NCBI GenBank assembly: GCA_947496705.1
Contig: CANMDW010000022.1
Span: forward strand, 1-64,000
Direction of reading: 5' to 3'
DNA from: an uncultured Aquimarina sp.
GTDB lineage: Bacteria > Bacteroidota > Bacteroidia > Flavobacteriales > Flavobacteriaceae
DNA length: 64,000 nt
Every line of letters starts with the position of its first letter. Position 1 is the first letter of the stretch. The position numbers were made by a program, and so were the translations under genes. Below, one piece after another: positions 9,187 through 17,817 of the stretch. Below the pieces are notes generated by a model, which was given only the letters and a program-made list of their open reading frames with translations, did no database searches and was not told the DNA's origin.

Positions 9187-10080
9187 ATGCGCGCATTGGT
9201 AATTTCCGGAGGCGGTAGCAAAGGAGCTTTTGCAGGAGGCGTTGCACAGCATTTAATCAAGGATCTGGGTAGAGAGTATGATCTTTTTCTAGGTACTTCT
9301 ACCGGAAGTCTTTTGGTATCACACCTGGCATTATCCAAAATTAAGGAGATAAAAGAATTCTATACCTCGGTAAATCAATCTTCAATATTCAGGAATTGTC
9401 CCTTTATTATTAAAAAGAAAAGAGGGTATATAAATATTAGTATTAATCATTTTAATGTATTGCGTAATTTCCTGAAAGGCAAAAAATCATTTGGAGATAG
9501 CAGTAACCTTAGAGATCTCATTGGCAATGCTATTTCTAAAGAAGATTTTGAGATACTTAAATCCGGAAATAGGGATGTAGTGGTCACGGTAACCAATCTA
9601 TCTACCAATGAGGTGGAGTATAAATCCCTAAAAGAATGTGCCTATGAAGATTTTTTGGATTGGATCTGGATCTCCTGCAATTATCCGCCTTTTATGAGCC
9701 TTGTGAGAAAAAACAATTGTGATTATGTAGACGGAGGGTTAGGATCTATGGTTCCTATCGAAGAAGCAATAAAAAGAGGAGCAAATCAGTTGGATGTTAT
9801 TGTTCTGGAAACCGAAACCAATTATCTGAATCGTATGCCGACCAGAAATCCTTTTTCACTCATCACCAATATGGTAAATTTTATGATGGATCGCATCGAA
9901 ATTCAGAATATTCGTATCGGGAAGTTTCAGGCGATGCAAAAAGACATTACATTGAATTTATATTATACACCAACAGTGTTAACTACCAACTCATTGGTTT
10001 TTGATGCAGAACAGATGACAAAATGGTGGGTAAAGGGATATGAATTTGCCAAACAAAAAAACACGTCTAACCGATTATAG
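9187..10080 (+). CDS. patatin-like phospholipase (first of a tandem pair)
   Basis: 297 residues. It has the complete patatin Ser-Asp dyad scaffold: oxyanion loop SGGGSKGAFAGG at residues 7-18, nucleophile elbow GTSTG near residue 40, and the Asp in DGGLGSMVP near residue 181. No signal peptide, so it acts as a cytoplasmic or inner-face lipid acyl hydrolase. It ends one base before the paralogue at 10082, and the two proteins align along their whole length (for example DWIWISCNY and FMSLV are shared), so they arose by gene duplication and are probably co-transcribed with the M1 peptidase. Confidence 0.9.
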   Translation: MRALVISGGGSKGAFAGGVAQHLIKDLGREYDLFLGTSTGSLLVSHLALSKIKEIKEFYTSVNQSSIFRNCPFIIKKKRGYINISINHFNVLRNFLKGKKSFGDSSNLRDLIGNAISKEDFEILKSGNRDVVVTVTNLSTNEVEYKSLKECAYEDFLDWIWISCNYPPFMSLVRKNNCDYVDGGLGSMVPIEEAIKRGANQLDVIVLETETNYLNRMPTRNPFSLITNMVNFMMDRIEIQNIRIGKFQAMQKDITLNLYYTPTVLTTNSLVFDAEQMTKWWVKGYEFAKQKNTSNRL

Positions 10081-10081
10081 T

Positions 10082-11005
10082 ATGCGAGCATTAGTGATTT
10101 CAGGAGGAGGTAGTAAAGGAGCGTATGCCGGTGGCGTAGCACAGTACCTGATGCAGGAACAAGGCAAAAAGTATGACCTTTTTCTGGGGACTTCTACCGG
10201 TAGTCTTTTGATTCCTCAACTGGCATTGGGGAATATTGATAAGATGTATGATATTTATACCAATGTGAATCAGCATACAATATTTAACATCAATCCCTTT
10301 GTGGTGCGTAAAAAAGGGAATAGAGAATTTGTATCTGTGAATTTTTTCGCTTCTTTATGGCAGTTTATTAAGCGGAAACGAACCTTTGGAGAAAGTAAAA
10401 ATCTGAGGCGTGCTATTCGCAGAAACTTTTCTGAAGCCGAATTTCGACTAGCCCGCAGAAAAGTCGATGATATTGTGGTCACCGTTTCTAATCTCACCAA
10501 AAACAGAACCGAGTATAAATCGATCAATGACTTTTCTTATGAAGATTTTTGTGATTGGATCTGGATCTCCTGCAATTATGTTCCTTTTATGAGCCTGGTT
10601 ACCAAAAATGGTTGTGAGTATGCCGATGGCGGTTTTGGATGCATGGTGCCGATTCGGGAGGCCATTAAGAGAGGTGCTACAGAGATAGATGCTATTATTC
10701 TGGAATCTGAAAATATGGAGCATAACAAAGTATTGGGTAAAAATCCTTTTTCTTTGATGGTGAGCCTTTTTGGTTATATGCTGGATCAGGTAGAAGGGCA
10801 CGATACCGTGGTCGGGAAACTGGCCGCAATTAATAAAAACGTTCCGTTAAATCTATATTATACACCATCAAAACTCACAGAGAATTCATTGATCTTTAAT
10901 AAAAAACTAATGAGCAACTGGTGGCGCCAGGGATTTGAATATGCCGCAGAGAAAGCGAAACAAGCCGAAGAAAATAAACTAAAAGATATTGATCTGGCAG
11001 GGTAG
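10082..11005 (+). CDS. patatin-like phospholipase (second of a tandem pair)
   Basis: 307 residues from the ATG at 10082, which aligns exactly with the start of the upstream paralogue (MRALVISGGGSKGA) and follows its stop by one base. An upstream in-frame ATG at 10040 lies inside the first gene and would add 14 unmatched residues, so I reject it. Oxyanion loop GGGSKG, nucleophile GTSTG and catalytic Asp in DGGFGCMVP are all intact. The C-terminus carries a charged tail (EYAAEKAKQAEENK) not present in the first copy. Intact active sites in both copies suggest both enzymes work, perhaps on different lipids. Confidence 0.9.
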   Translation: MRALVISGGGSKGAYAGGVAQYLMQEQGKKYDLFLGTSTGSLLIPQLALGNIDKMYDIYTNVNQHTIFNINPFVVRKKGNREFVSVNFFASLWQFIKRKRTFGESKNLRRAIRRNFSEAEFRLARRKVDDIVVTVSNLTKNRTEYKSINDFSYEDFCDWIWISCNYVPFMSLVTKNGCEYADGGFGCMVPIREAIKRGATEIDAIILESENMEHNKVLGKNPFSLMVSLFGYMLDQVEGHDTVVGKLAAINKNVPLNLYYTPSKLTENSLIFNKKLMSNWWRQGFEYAAEKAKQAEENKLKDIDLAG

Positions 11006-11061
11006 TTTTTTTGAGGTGGTATCCTGAAGTCGGGATCTCTTCTTTAAGTAAAAATGAACCT

Positions 11062-12192
11062 ATGGTTTTTGACATCAAAAGTACATTATTTATCATCTAT
11101 GGGTTTCAATGTTTGCTGTTGGTAGTATTGTTTCTAACCAAAAGAAAGAAATCTTTAAAAACATTCACTTTTTCTATATTACTTTTTGGATTCTCTCTAC
11201 TTTTTGTTGAATATGGAACTTTTCTCAACAAAGAGAACTACAATTTTGGCATACATACTTATGGTTATCGATATCCTATAAGGTTTATGATAGGGCCTTT
11301 GTTTCTGTTTTACATAATATTACTGGTTGGAAAAAAAATAAACCTCAAGAGCTATTGGATAAAACACAGCATAGTACCCTTACTCAGTTTCATATCTCTC
11401 ATAACAATATTGGTAATGAATAAGGAGAAGAAGATCGATTTGCTTACCAATACAGATCATGTGGATTATGTGTATTATTATATGTTAACCGTATTTAATT
11501 CTATACTATCGATGCTATCTAATGTAGTATATGTAATTTTTGGATATGTCTTAATTTCTAAATATCGAAAACTATCATTAAATTATCATTCTAACAATGA
11601 AAAAATAGAAATTTCTGCTCTTTTCTACTTTGCCAAAGTGTTTTGTGCTATTATAATAATTAAGTTCCTGGTTTCTTTAGACTATAATGTAAGCTATATA
11701 CAAATAAGGGATTTGTATTATTTTTCTCAAACGATCTTTGCGCTTTCAGTGATTGTTTTGGGAATTATTGTTTTACGTCAAAGAGATTTACTTTCACTTC
11801 CCCTTTTTACAGATAGCAAAAAGCAAAAAATAATAATAATTAATGAGGCCTTAAATTGGGAAGAGGAATTGTCATCCTTAGATGCTGTTATGCAAGATCA
11901 GCAATTATATCTTAACCCTAATCTTACCATCAAAGATGTTGCAGACAGTATAGGACTTCCGCAGTATAAGCTATCCGAACTTATAAATAAAGGGCGCAAT
12001 ACCTCATTTAGCGATTATGTAAACAATTTTAGAGTTGAAAAAGCAAAAAAACTACTTTCTATACAAGAACATAATGACAAATTACTAAAAATAGCCATGG
12101 AATCAGGATTTAGTAATACAACGAGTTTGCACAGAACCTTCAAAAAAATTACCGGAATAACTCCTAACACATTCAGAAAAAAGCTGTTTTAG
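11062..12192 (+). CDS. AraC-family regulator with N-terminal membrane domain
   Basis: 376 residues from ATG 11062 (a TTG at 11011 in frame would add 17 residues without a membrane or RBS signal). The N-terminal 240 residues have six or seven hydrophobic helices (STLFIIYGFQCLLLVVLFL and later segments), with the DNA-binding AraC domain at about 275-376: first helix-turn-helix around LTIKDVADSIGLPQYKLSEL, second around LLKIAMESGFSNTTSLHRTF. Such membrane-tethered AraC proteins sense an outside or membrane signal and bind DNA on the inner face. It precedes the hydrolase run 12294-19698, which it may control (inference). Confidence 0.9.
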   Translation: MVFDIKSTLFIIYGFQCLLLVVLFLTKRKKSLKTFTFSILLFGFSLLFVEYGTFLNKENYNFGIHTYGYRYPIRFMIGPLFLFYIILLVGKKINLKSYWIKHSIVPLLSFISLITILVMNKEKKIDLLTNTDHVDYVYYYMLTVFNSILSMLSNVVYVIFGYVLISKYRKLSLNYHSNNEKIEISALFYFAKVFCAIIIIKFLVSLDYNVSYIQIRDLYYFSQTIFALSVIVLGIIVLRQRDLLSLPLFTDSKKQKIIIINEALNWEEELSSLDAVMQDQQLYLNPNLTIKDVADSIGLPQYKLSELINKGRNTSFSDYVNNFRVEKAKKLLSIQEHNDKLLKIAMESGFSNTTSLHRTFKKITGITPNTFRKKLF

Positions 12193-12293
12193 ATTGAAAA
12201 AAGTTACGATTTGACAAATTGTAACTAAATACCGTAATAATAATCACCCTATTGGTGTACTCATTTGTTTATTTTACATGTTAAAATAAGGTA

Positions 12294-13619
12294 ATGAGGA
12301 AATCTATCAATGTACTAATAGTTTGTGCTATCATACAAATATCTTTTGGTCAATCTAATACAAAACTATTTGAAGAAAAAATTGATGCTTACTTAGATCC
12401 TTATTTGGAGATGAATGCCTGGAGTGGAATTATAATGATTTCTAAAAAAGGAGTTCCTGTTTTTCAAAAGGCTTATGGAGAGGCTATTAGAGATTGGCAA
12501 GTGCCAAATAGGATGGATACAAAATTTAGAATTGCTTCTATCTCCAAAGTATTTACAGAAGTTGCCATTTTAAAACTTGTCGAGGATGGAAAAATTAAAC
12601 TCGAAGACAAATTGTCGATGTATATTTCAGATTATCCCCGGGGCAATGAAATTAATATAAAGCATCTTTTAACTCACAGGTCGGGAATACCACATCTTAA
12701 TAATTTTCCAAATTATAATACACTAATTAAATTTAGCTATCAACTGCATGAAGTAATCGATTTATTTAAAAATAAACCATTGGATTTTAACCCAGATGAG
12801 AGGTATCGATACAGCAACTCTGGGTATGTACTGCTAGCTCATATCATAGAAAAGGTAAGTGGTAAGACGTATGAACAATTTTTAACAGATGAAATCTTCA
12901 CACCCCACAATTTAAAAAACACGGGCATTGATACCAACAAAAAACTACTATCTAATAGGGCCAAAGGATATATGTTCGATAATAATGGAAAATTGGTAAA
13001 TGCAGATTATGTGAATATGAGCATTAAAATAGGAGGTGGGTCTTTATATTCAACCGCCAATGATTTGAATAGGTTCGTGAAGCATCTTTTGAACAGGCAG
13101 ATTATAAATTCGACCTTACATGAGCTTCCAAACTTTGGAGAGATCAATGGTCGGCAGGTCTTTACAGCAAATGGAAGAGTTCAGGGATTTTGTCATCAGA
13201 TCACTCATAGGATTGCAGAGGATCTGACTATTATAATTTTAGGAAATCATTATTCAAATATAGCCTTACCGATATCAGATGATATTTATAAAATATATAC
13301 CAAACAAGAATATAAGATTCCTGAAAATTATCGAACACAAAAAGTTCAGGTCCCCGTAGCACAACTAAAGAATTATGAAGGGACTTATGATTTTGGATTT
13401 GGCCCTATTGGTGTGGTAAAAGTAGTTGAAGATAAATTGGGGTATGGGACTCCAGGATACGACACCTATGATTTTTTAATCCCCTTGAGTAACAACAGGT
13501 TTTTCTATATTCAGAGTTGGGTGGTTTTAGAATTCAAAAAACAAGAAGATAAAGCATATAAAATCCTGGATTGGATCATGGGTGATAATGTATATTCGGC
13601 AGAAAGAATTGATAAATAG
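12294..13619 (+). CDS. beta-lactamase-fold serine hydrolase, secreted
   Basis: 441 residues with a Sec signal peptide (VLIVCAIIQISFGQ). The class C beta-lactamase/D-peptidase motifs are present: SISK at 82-85 (nucleophile Ser82 and Lys85), YSNSGY as the Tyr-x-Asn motif, and a C-terminal lipocalin-like region (GTYDFGFGPIGVVKV). Members hydrolyse esters or D-peptides in the periplasm. The last base of the TAG stop codon is the first base of a 22-bp transposon remnant (13619-13640), so that insertion set the present end of the gene. Confidence 0.9.
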   Translation: MRKSINVLIVCAIIQISFGQSNTKLFEEKIDAYLDPYLEMNAWSGIIMISKKGVPVFQKAYGEAIRDWQVPNRMDTKFRIASISKVFTEVAILKLVEDGKIKLEDKLSMYISDYPRGNEINIKHLLTHRSGIPHLNNFPNYNTLIKFSYQLHEVIDLFKNKPLDFNPDERYRYSNSGYVLLAHIIEKVSGKTYEQFLTDEIFTPHNLKNTGIDTNKKLLSNRAKGYMFDNNGKLVNADYVNMSIKIGGGSLYSTANDLNRFVKHLLNRQIINSTLHELPNFGEINGRQVFTANGRVQGFCHQITHRIAEDLTIIILGNHYSNIALPISDDIYKIYTKQEYKIPENYRTQKVQVPVAQLKNYEGTYDFGFGPIGVVKVVEDKLGYGTPGYDTYDFLIPLSNNRFFYIQSWVVLEFKKQEDKAYKILDWIMGDNVYSAERIDK

Positions 13620-13640
13620 TGTCTATTTCCGACCAGGCAC
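13619..13640. mobile_element. 22-bp remnant of the 161-bp miniature inverted-repeat element
   Basis: The left tip GTGTC is joined directly to a nearly complete right end (TATTTCCGACCAGGCAC, one change from the intact copies), flanked by perfect 6-bp duplications TAAATA (13613-13618 and 13641-13646). The intact copies at 29386 and 52949 have the same ends and also TAnnTA duplications, so this is an internally deleted copy. Confidence 0.75.
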
Positions 13641-13690
13641 TAAATAGTTAATTTCGTTGGGAATACTATTAAAACTTATTACATTGAAGC

Positions 13691-14563
13691 ATGAAGCAAA
13701 ACAAAACAGTCATTTATATTATAGTGCTACTGGTAGTTTCATATCTGGCGCAGATATATATTTTGATGAATGGAGGGATTGATAGTGATGCATTCAACAG
13801 AATTGCACCAATTATTATGTTTTTACCGGCGATACTCACTATATTTTATCTGATACTTACTAAAGAAGGAATAAAGAGTATTCATTGGAAAATAGGAAAA
13901 TCAATATATTTATTGTATGCAGCAATGATACCGGCTATCATAGCTTTGTGTGCAGCACTGCTTATTTCATTTTTTGAATGGGGAAAGATAACCCACTTCG
14001 AATTTGTTGAAAATCGGGTAGAGATTGTTAAAGGAAAGTTCATATTAGGTAAGGGGTCACAGTCATTACCGTATTTTATTTTTAATTATTTTTTAACGGC
14101 CCTATCTTTTTCACTGGTTAGTGGAGTATTGGCTTTTGGCGAAGAATTAGGATGGAGAGGTTTTTTACAGAAAAAACTTATTGACCAGAAAGGATTATTT
14201 TGGGGTATCGTCATTCTTGGTCTTGTTTGGGGATTTTGGCATTTTCCATTTATTGTTAGTGGATATAATTACCCGCACACCCCCGTATTGGGAGCGTTTC
14301 TATTATTCCCCCTTACCACGGTATTCGCCTCCTTTTTTTTAGCATGGTTAACATTAAAAGCAAATAGTTTTTGGCCGGCTGTAATTGCTCATGGCAGTGT
14401 TAATGCCTTTATAGGATCTATCGTTGCGGGAATGAACTATGGTAGCGACCGGCTTTATGCCGATATTTTTATGCTCTGCATTTGGGGGGTCATAGCCCTG
14501 TTGTCTTATACATCAATCAAAAAATATGAAAAAAATTATAATAGTATTTATAGTATTAGTTAG
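13691..14563 (+). CDS. CPBP-family intramembrane glutamic protease
   Basis: 290 residues with about eight hydrophobic segments. The CPBP/Abi (CAAX-processing-like) motifs are in order: EELGWRGFLQ near residue 150 (double Glu and Arg), WGFWHFPF near 180, and HGSVNAFIG near 235. In bacteria these membrane proteases often serve in peptide export, immunity to self-made bacteriocins, or stress responses; nothing here decides which. The last 38 bases overlap the start of the alpha/beta hydrolase gene at 14526, so the two are translationally coupled. Confidence 0.92.
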   Translation: MKQNKTVIYIIVLLVVSYLAQIYILMNGGIDSDAFNRIAPIIMFLPAILTIFYLILTKEGIKSIHWKIGKSIYLLYAAMIPAIIALCAALLISFFEWGKITHFEFVENRVEIVKGKFILGKGSQSLPYFIFNYFLTALSFSLVSGVLAFGEELGWRGFLQKKLIDQKGLFWGIVILGLVWGFWHFPFIVSGYNYPHTPVLGAFLLFPLTTVFASFFLAWLTLKANSFWPAVIAHGSVNAFIGSIVAGMNYGSDRLYADIFMLCIWGVIALLSYTSIKKYEKNYNSIYSIS

Positions 14564-15497
14564 TTCTGCTCACCTTTTTGGTCAAGAATATACAATAGCA
14601 GAGACTCAGTTTGAAAGCGGCACCATACATTTGTTTGCAGACATATTTATTCCAAAAAAAACACATTCAAAAAAAATAGGTATTGCTTTAATACAAGGTT
14701 CGGGGGATAGTGGTAGAACAAATCTGTGGGCTATATCTATTGCAGAATTTTTAGGAGAACAGGGGTATTATGTCCTTCTTCCAGATAAACGGGGTGTAGG
14801 CAAAGCAGGAGGTGATTGGAAAAATTCCTCTTTTCAGGACTTGGCAACAGATGTTATTTTTTCTGCCCATCATTTAAAGGAAAAAATGAGTCTCGATAAA
14901 GTTGGAATAATGGGGTTAAGCCAGGGAGGGTTCATTGCACCTGTTGCTGCCAGTACAAACGTAAATATTGATTTTGTTATTTCAATTGTTTCAGCTTCGG
15001 TAACACTTGAAGAGCAAATGATTCATGAAATTTCCAATACAGCCAGGCAAAATGGACTTAATCCACAAGAAATAGTAGAAGTATTAGAACTCCATACACT
15101 AATGAAGGAATATGTCCTTAATGGTGATTGGACACCTCTTGAGAAGAGGTTTTCAGAATTAGAGAATGCTACCTGGTCTGATTTTGCAAAAAGCTTTCCA
15201 AGAGATCCTGATCATTGGATCTGGAAATGGCTTGGGCTAAACATTAATTTCAATCCTATACAATATTGGAAAGATGTCAAGCAAGACACTTTTATAGCGT
15301 TGGGCTCAAAAGACCATGAAGATAATGTGCCTTTTTATGAAAGTGTATACAGATTTCAGGATGCATTTAAATCTGTTGGTAAAGAAAACTATGAAATTAA
15401 AGCCTATAAAACCGGCCATGCCTTATATGAGGAGAATGAGAAAGTACTGAAAAAGGAATTTTTACAGGATGTATCAGGTTGGTTGAAAGGATTGTAA
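14526..15497 (+). CDS. secreted alpha/beta hydrolase
   Basis: 323 residues with a signal peptide (IIIVFIVLVSSAHLFGQ). The fold is alpha/beta hydrolase with nucleophile elbow GLSQGG near residue 138, an oxyanion region at QGSGDSGRTN, acid residue probably in GSKDHEDN near 260, and His in TGHALY near 300. Probably a periplasmic esterase or peptidase. It overlaps the CPBP protease gene by 38 bases in another frame, which signals coupled expression. Confidence 0.88.
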   Translation: MKKIIIVFIVLVSSAHLFGQEYTIAETQFESGTIHLFADIFIPKKTHSKKIGIALIQGSGDSGRTNLWAISIAEFLGEQGYYVLLPDKRGVGKAGGDWKNSSFQDLATDVIFSAHHLKEKMSLDKVGIMGLSQGGFIAPVAASTNVNIDFVISIVSASVTLEEQMIHEISNTARQNGLNPQEIVEVLELHTLMKEYVLNGDWTPLEKRFSELENATWSDFAKSFPRDPDHWIWKWLGLNINFNPIQYWKDVKQDTFIALGSKDHEDNVPFYESVYRFQDAFKSVGKENYEIKAYKTGHALYEENEKVLKKEFLQDVSGWLKGL

Positions 15498-15554
15498 AAT
15501 TATATAGGACTATTAACCTTTTTTGTATAGAAAATAATTAAATAATAATAAACC

Positions 15555-17243
15555 GTGTTACATTCGAATCAAAATACATATCGCCATTGTATCCAAACGA
15601 TACTCATTCTTATAGTTTTATTTCCCTTAGTTTTTTTAATTACGATATCCTGTCAAAACAATAGCGCTTCTTCTAAAACAAAACTTGTTGTAACGGTAGT
15701 AGTTGATCAGATGCGATATGAATATCTGGATCGGTATGCAGATAAATTTGGAGAAGGCGGATTTAAAAGATTGATCAGCGATGGATATGATTATAGAAAT
15801 GCACATTACAATTTTATGCCTACCGGTACAGGGCCTGGTCATGCAGCTATCTATTCAGGAGCCTTGCCTTCGGTTTCAGGGATAGTGAGCAATGGCTGGT
15901 ATGACAGAAAGCTGAAAAAACCGGTCAATGTGGTCAGCGGGAATGATACATATCGCACGGTAGGACTGCCGGATTCAATCACAACAGGCAGGGCTTCTCC
16001 AGAGAAACTTTTAGTAACTACCATAGCAGATGAGTTAAAAAAATCCTTTCAATTCAAATCAAAAACTATTACTGTATCCATTAAGGACCGATCAGCAATT
16101 CTTTCGGGAGGGCATACCGCCGATGGAGCCTATTGGTATGATGGACGATCAGGTAAATTTATTAGCAGTTCTTATTATATGGAAAACCTGCCAAAGTGGG
16201 TAGAGGATTTTAATAAAAGTGGATTAAAAGACTCTTTAAATGCTGCTACGTGGAATCTAACCAATAGTATAGAAACCTATAGCCGTAGCAGACCTGATAA
16301 TAACAAGTATGAGCGTAAACTAGGAGGGAGGGAAACACCTGTTTTTCCTTACGACTTAAAACAAATGAATGAAGGCCGAAATCACTATTTCTATATTCCA
16401 AACACAACCTTTGGAAATGATTTGGTTGAACATTTTGCCGAAGATGCAATAATTCATGAAAAGCTGGGAAAAGGTGAAAATATTGATTTCCTTGCCGTTA
16501 ACTTTTCTTCCACAGATATGGCAGGACATATTTTTGGACCATATGCTGTAGAAGTTGAAGATATGTATATCAAGTTGGATAAAACGATTGAAAAATTTCT
16601 AACATTCCTGGAACATGAGGTTGGAAAAAATAATTATACCCTGGTGTTGACTTCAGACCATGGAGCCGTTGGAGGACCTGAATATCTTAAAAGTAAGAAG
16701 CTGCCTAACGATTCCTTCAACCCAAACGAATTAGCAGCAAATGCAAATGAGCATATAAAACTAAAGTTTGGTATTGATTCTGTAATTGCACATCATGATA
16801 ATATGCAGTTTTATCTTGATAAGGAAAAAATGAGTAATCATGCTTTAGAACAAGACATCTCGTTAGAACTTAAAAATTTTCTCGAGCAGCAGCAGATGGT
16901 ACATAGTGCTTATACCCGGGAGGAATTATTAAAATACACTTCTTCTGAAGCAGGCCCATTAAAGTTTCTGAAAAACGGATATTTTGGCAAGCGTTCAGGA
17001 GATGTTTTATTTATTAGTAATCCGGGGTGGTTAGGATTTACAGGCAGGATTGTTACAGGACATGGTTCGCCTTTTTCATATGATACTCACGTTCCCTTAT
17101 TGTGGTATGGTAATGGAATTAGGCCAGGCTCTTCTGTAAAAAGGGTAAATGTGACTAGCATTGCACCAACTTTGTCTTTCATAACCGGTGTTATGTTACC
17201 AAGCGGTTGTTATGCAGCTCCTCTTGAAGAATTATTTAAATGA
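15555..17243 (+). CDS. PafA-type alkaline phosphatase (AP superfamily)
   Basis: 562 residues using a GTG start (no ATG fits before the signal). A hydrophobic segment ending ITISC looks like a lipoprotein signal, so the enzyme is likely anchored at the outer membrane facing the periplasm. Alkaline phosphatase superfamily features: metal ligand region VVVDQMRYEYL, catalytic Thr in FMPTGTGPGHAA, DMAGHIFGP and LTSDHGAVGGPEY with metal-binding Asp and His, and a last His in GRIVTGHGSPFSYD. This matches the PafA group, which releases phosphate from many phosphomonoesters. Located 57 bp after the alpha/beta hydrolase. Confidence 0.9.
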   Translation: MLHSNQNTYRHCIQTILILIVLFPLVFLITISCQNNSASSKTKLVVTVVVDQMRYEYLDRYADKFGEGGFKRLISDGYDYRNAHYNFMPTGTGPGHAAIYSGALPSVSGIVSNGWYDRKLKKPVNVVSGNDTYRTVGLPDSITTGRASPEKLLVTTIADELKKSFQFKSKTITVSIKDRSAILSGGHTADGAYWYDGRSGKFISSSYYMENLPKWVEDFNKSGLKDSLNAATWNLTNSIETYSRSRPDNNKYERKLGGRETPVFPYDLKQMNEGRNHYFYIPNTTFGNDLVEHFAEDAIIHEKLGKGENIDFLAVNFSSTDMAGHIFGPYAVEVEDMYIKLDKTIEKFLTFLEHEVGKNNYTLVLTSDHGAVGGPEYLKSKKLPNDSFNPNELAANANEHIKLKFGIDSVIAHHDNMQFYLDKEKMSNHALEQDISLELKNFLEQQQMVHSAYTREELLKYTSSEAGPLKFLKNGYFGKRSGDVLFISNPGWLGFTGRIVTGHGSPFSYDTHVPLLWYGNGIRPGSSVKRVNVTSIAPTLSFITGVMLPSGCYAAPLEELFK

Positions 17244-17258
17244 AAAATAAAATCAATC

Positions 17259-17801
17259 ATGACACGTACACTTTTGTTTTTTATTGTGGGAATTTTAAGT
17301 TTTTCCTATACAGTTGCACAGAACAGTGCATCACAAAACAGTTTTGGAGAAGATTTTTCTAAGGTATGGCACCGACACAAAATGTATACTATAAGAATGG
17401 TAGAAGCTATGCCGGAAAAATATTTCGAATTCAAACCCACACCCGAAATTCGTTCCTTTTCAGAATTGGTAGCACATATCGTACAAACCAATTATGGATT
17501 TGCCTCAATGACTACTGGGGAAGAAGTAGAACCTGCACTAATGAATTTAAAAGGCAAGACCAAAAAGGAAATGATTGATGTTTTGTCAAAATCATTTGAT
17601 TATGGTAATCTGGCCGCTAAAAACATTACCAACAAGCAGTTAACAGAAACCAGACCATGGGGTAATCCATTAGAACAGGATACAAAAAGGACCAAAAAGG
17701 AGATTTTTCATATACTCCGTGAACATGCAGCACATGCCCGGGGAGCGATGACCATTTATTTGCGATTAAAAGAAATAAAGCCTCCGCAATATATAGACTA
17801 A
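17259..17801 (+). CDS. secreted DinB-like four-helix protein
   Basis: 180 residues with a signal peptide (LLFFIVGILSFSYTVAQ). The mature part is a DinB-type four-helix bundle with the usual metal-binding histidines: HRHK near 37, AHIVQT near 72, and EHAAHARGAM near 155. DinB relatives are metal-dependent thiol transferases or detoxifying enzymes; the substrate is unknown. It starts 15 bp after the phosphatase stop and ends 16 bp before the propeller gene, so the three are one operon. Confidence 0.85.
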   Translation: MTRTLLFFIVGILSFSYTVAQNSASQNSFGEDFSKVWHRHKMYTIRMVEAMPEKYFEFKPTPEIRSFSELVAHIVQTNYGFASMTTGEEVEPALMNLKGKTKKEMIDVLSKSFDYGNLAAKNITNKQLTETRPWGNPLEQDTKRTKKEIFHILREHAAHARGAMTIYLRLKEIKPPQYID

Positions 17802-17817
17802 TTAGTACACAGTAATT

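Noticed and set aside
10040..10081. Earlier start of the second patatin
   Set aside because: It overlaps the first patatin gene and adds 14 residues without match in the paralogue.
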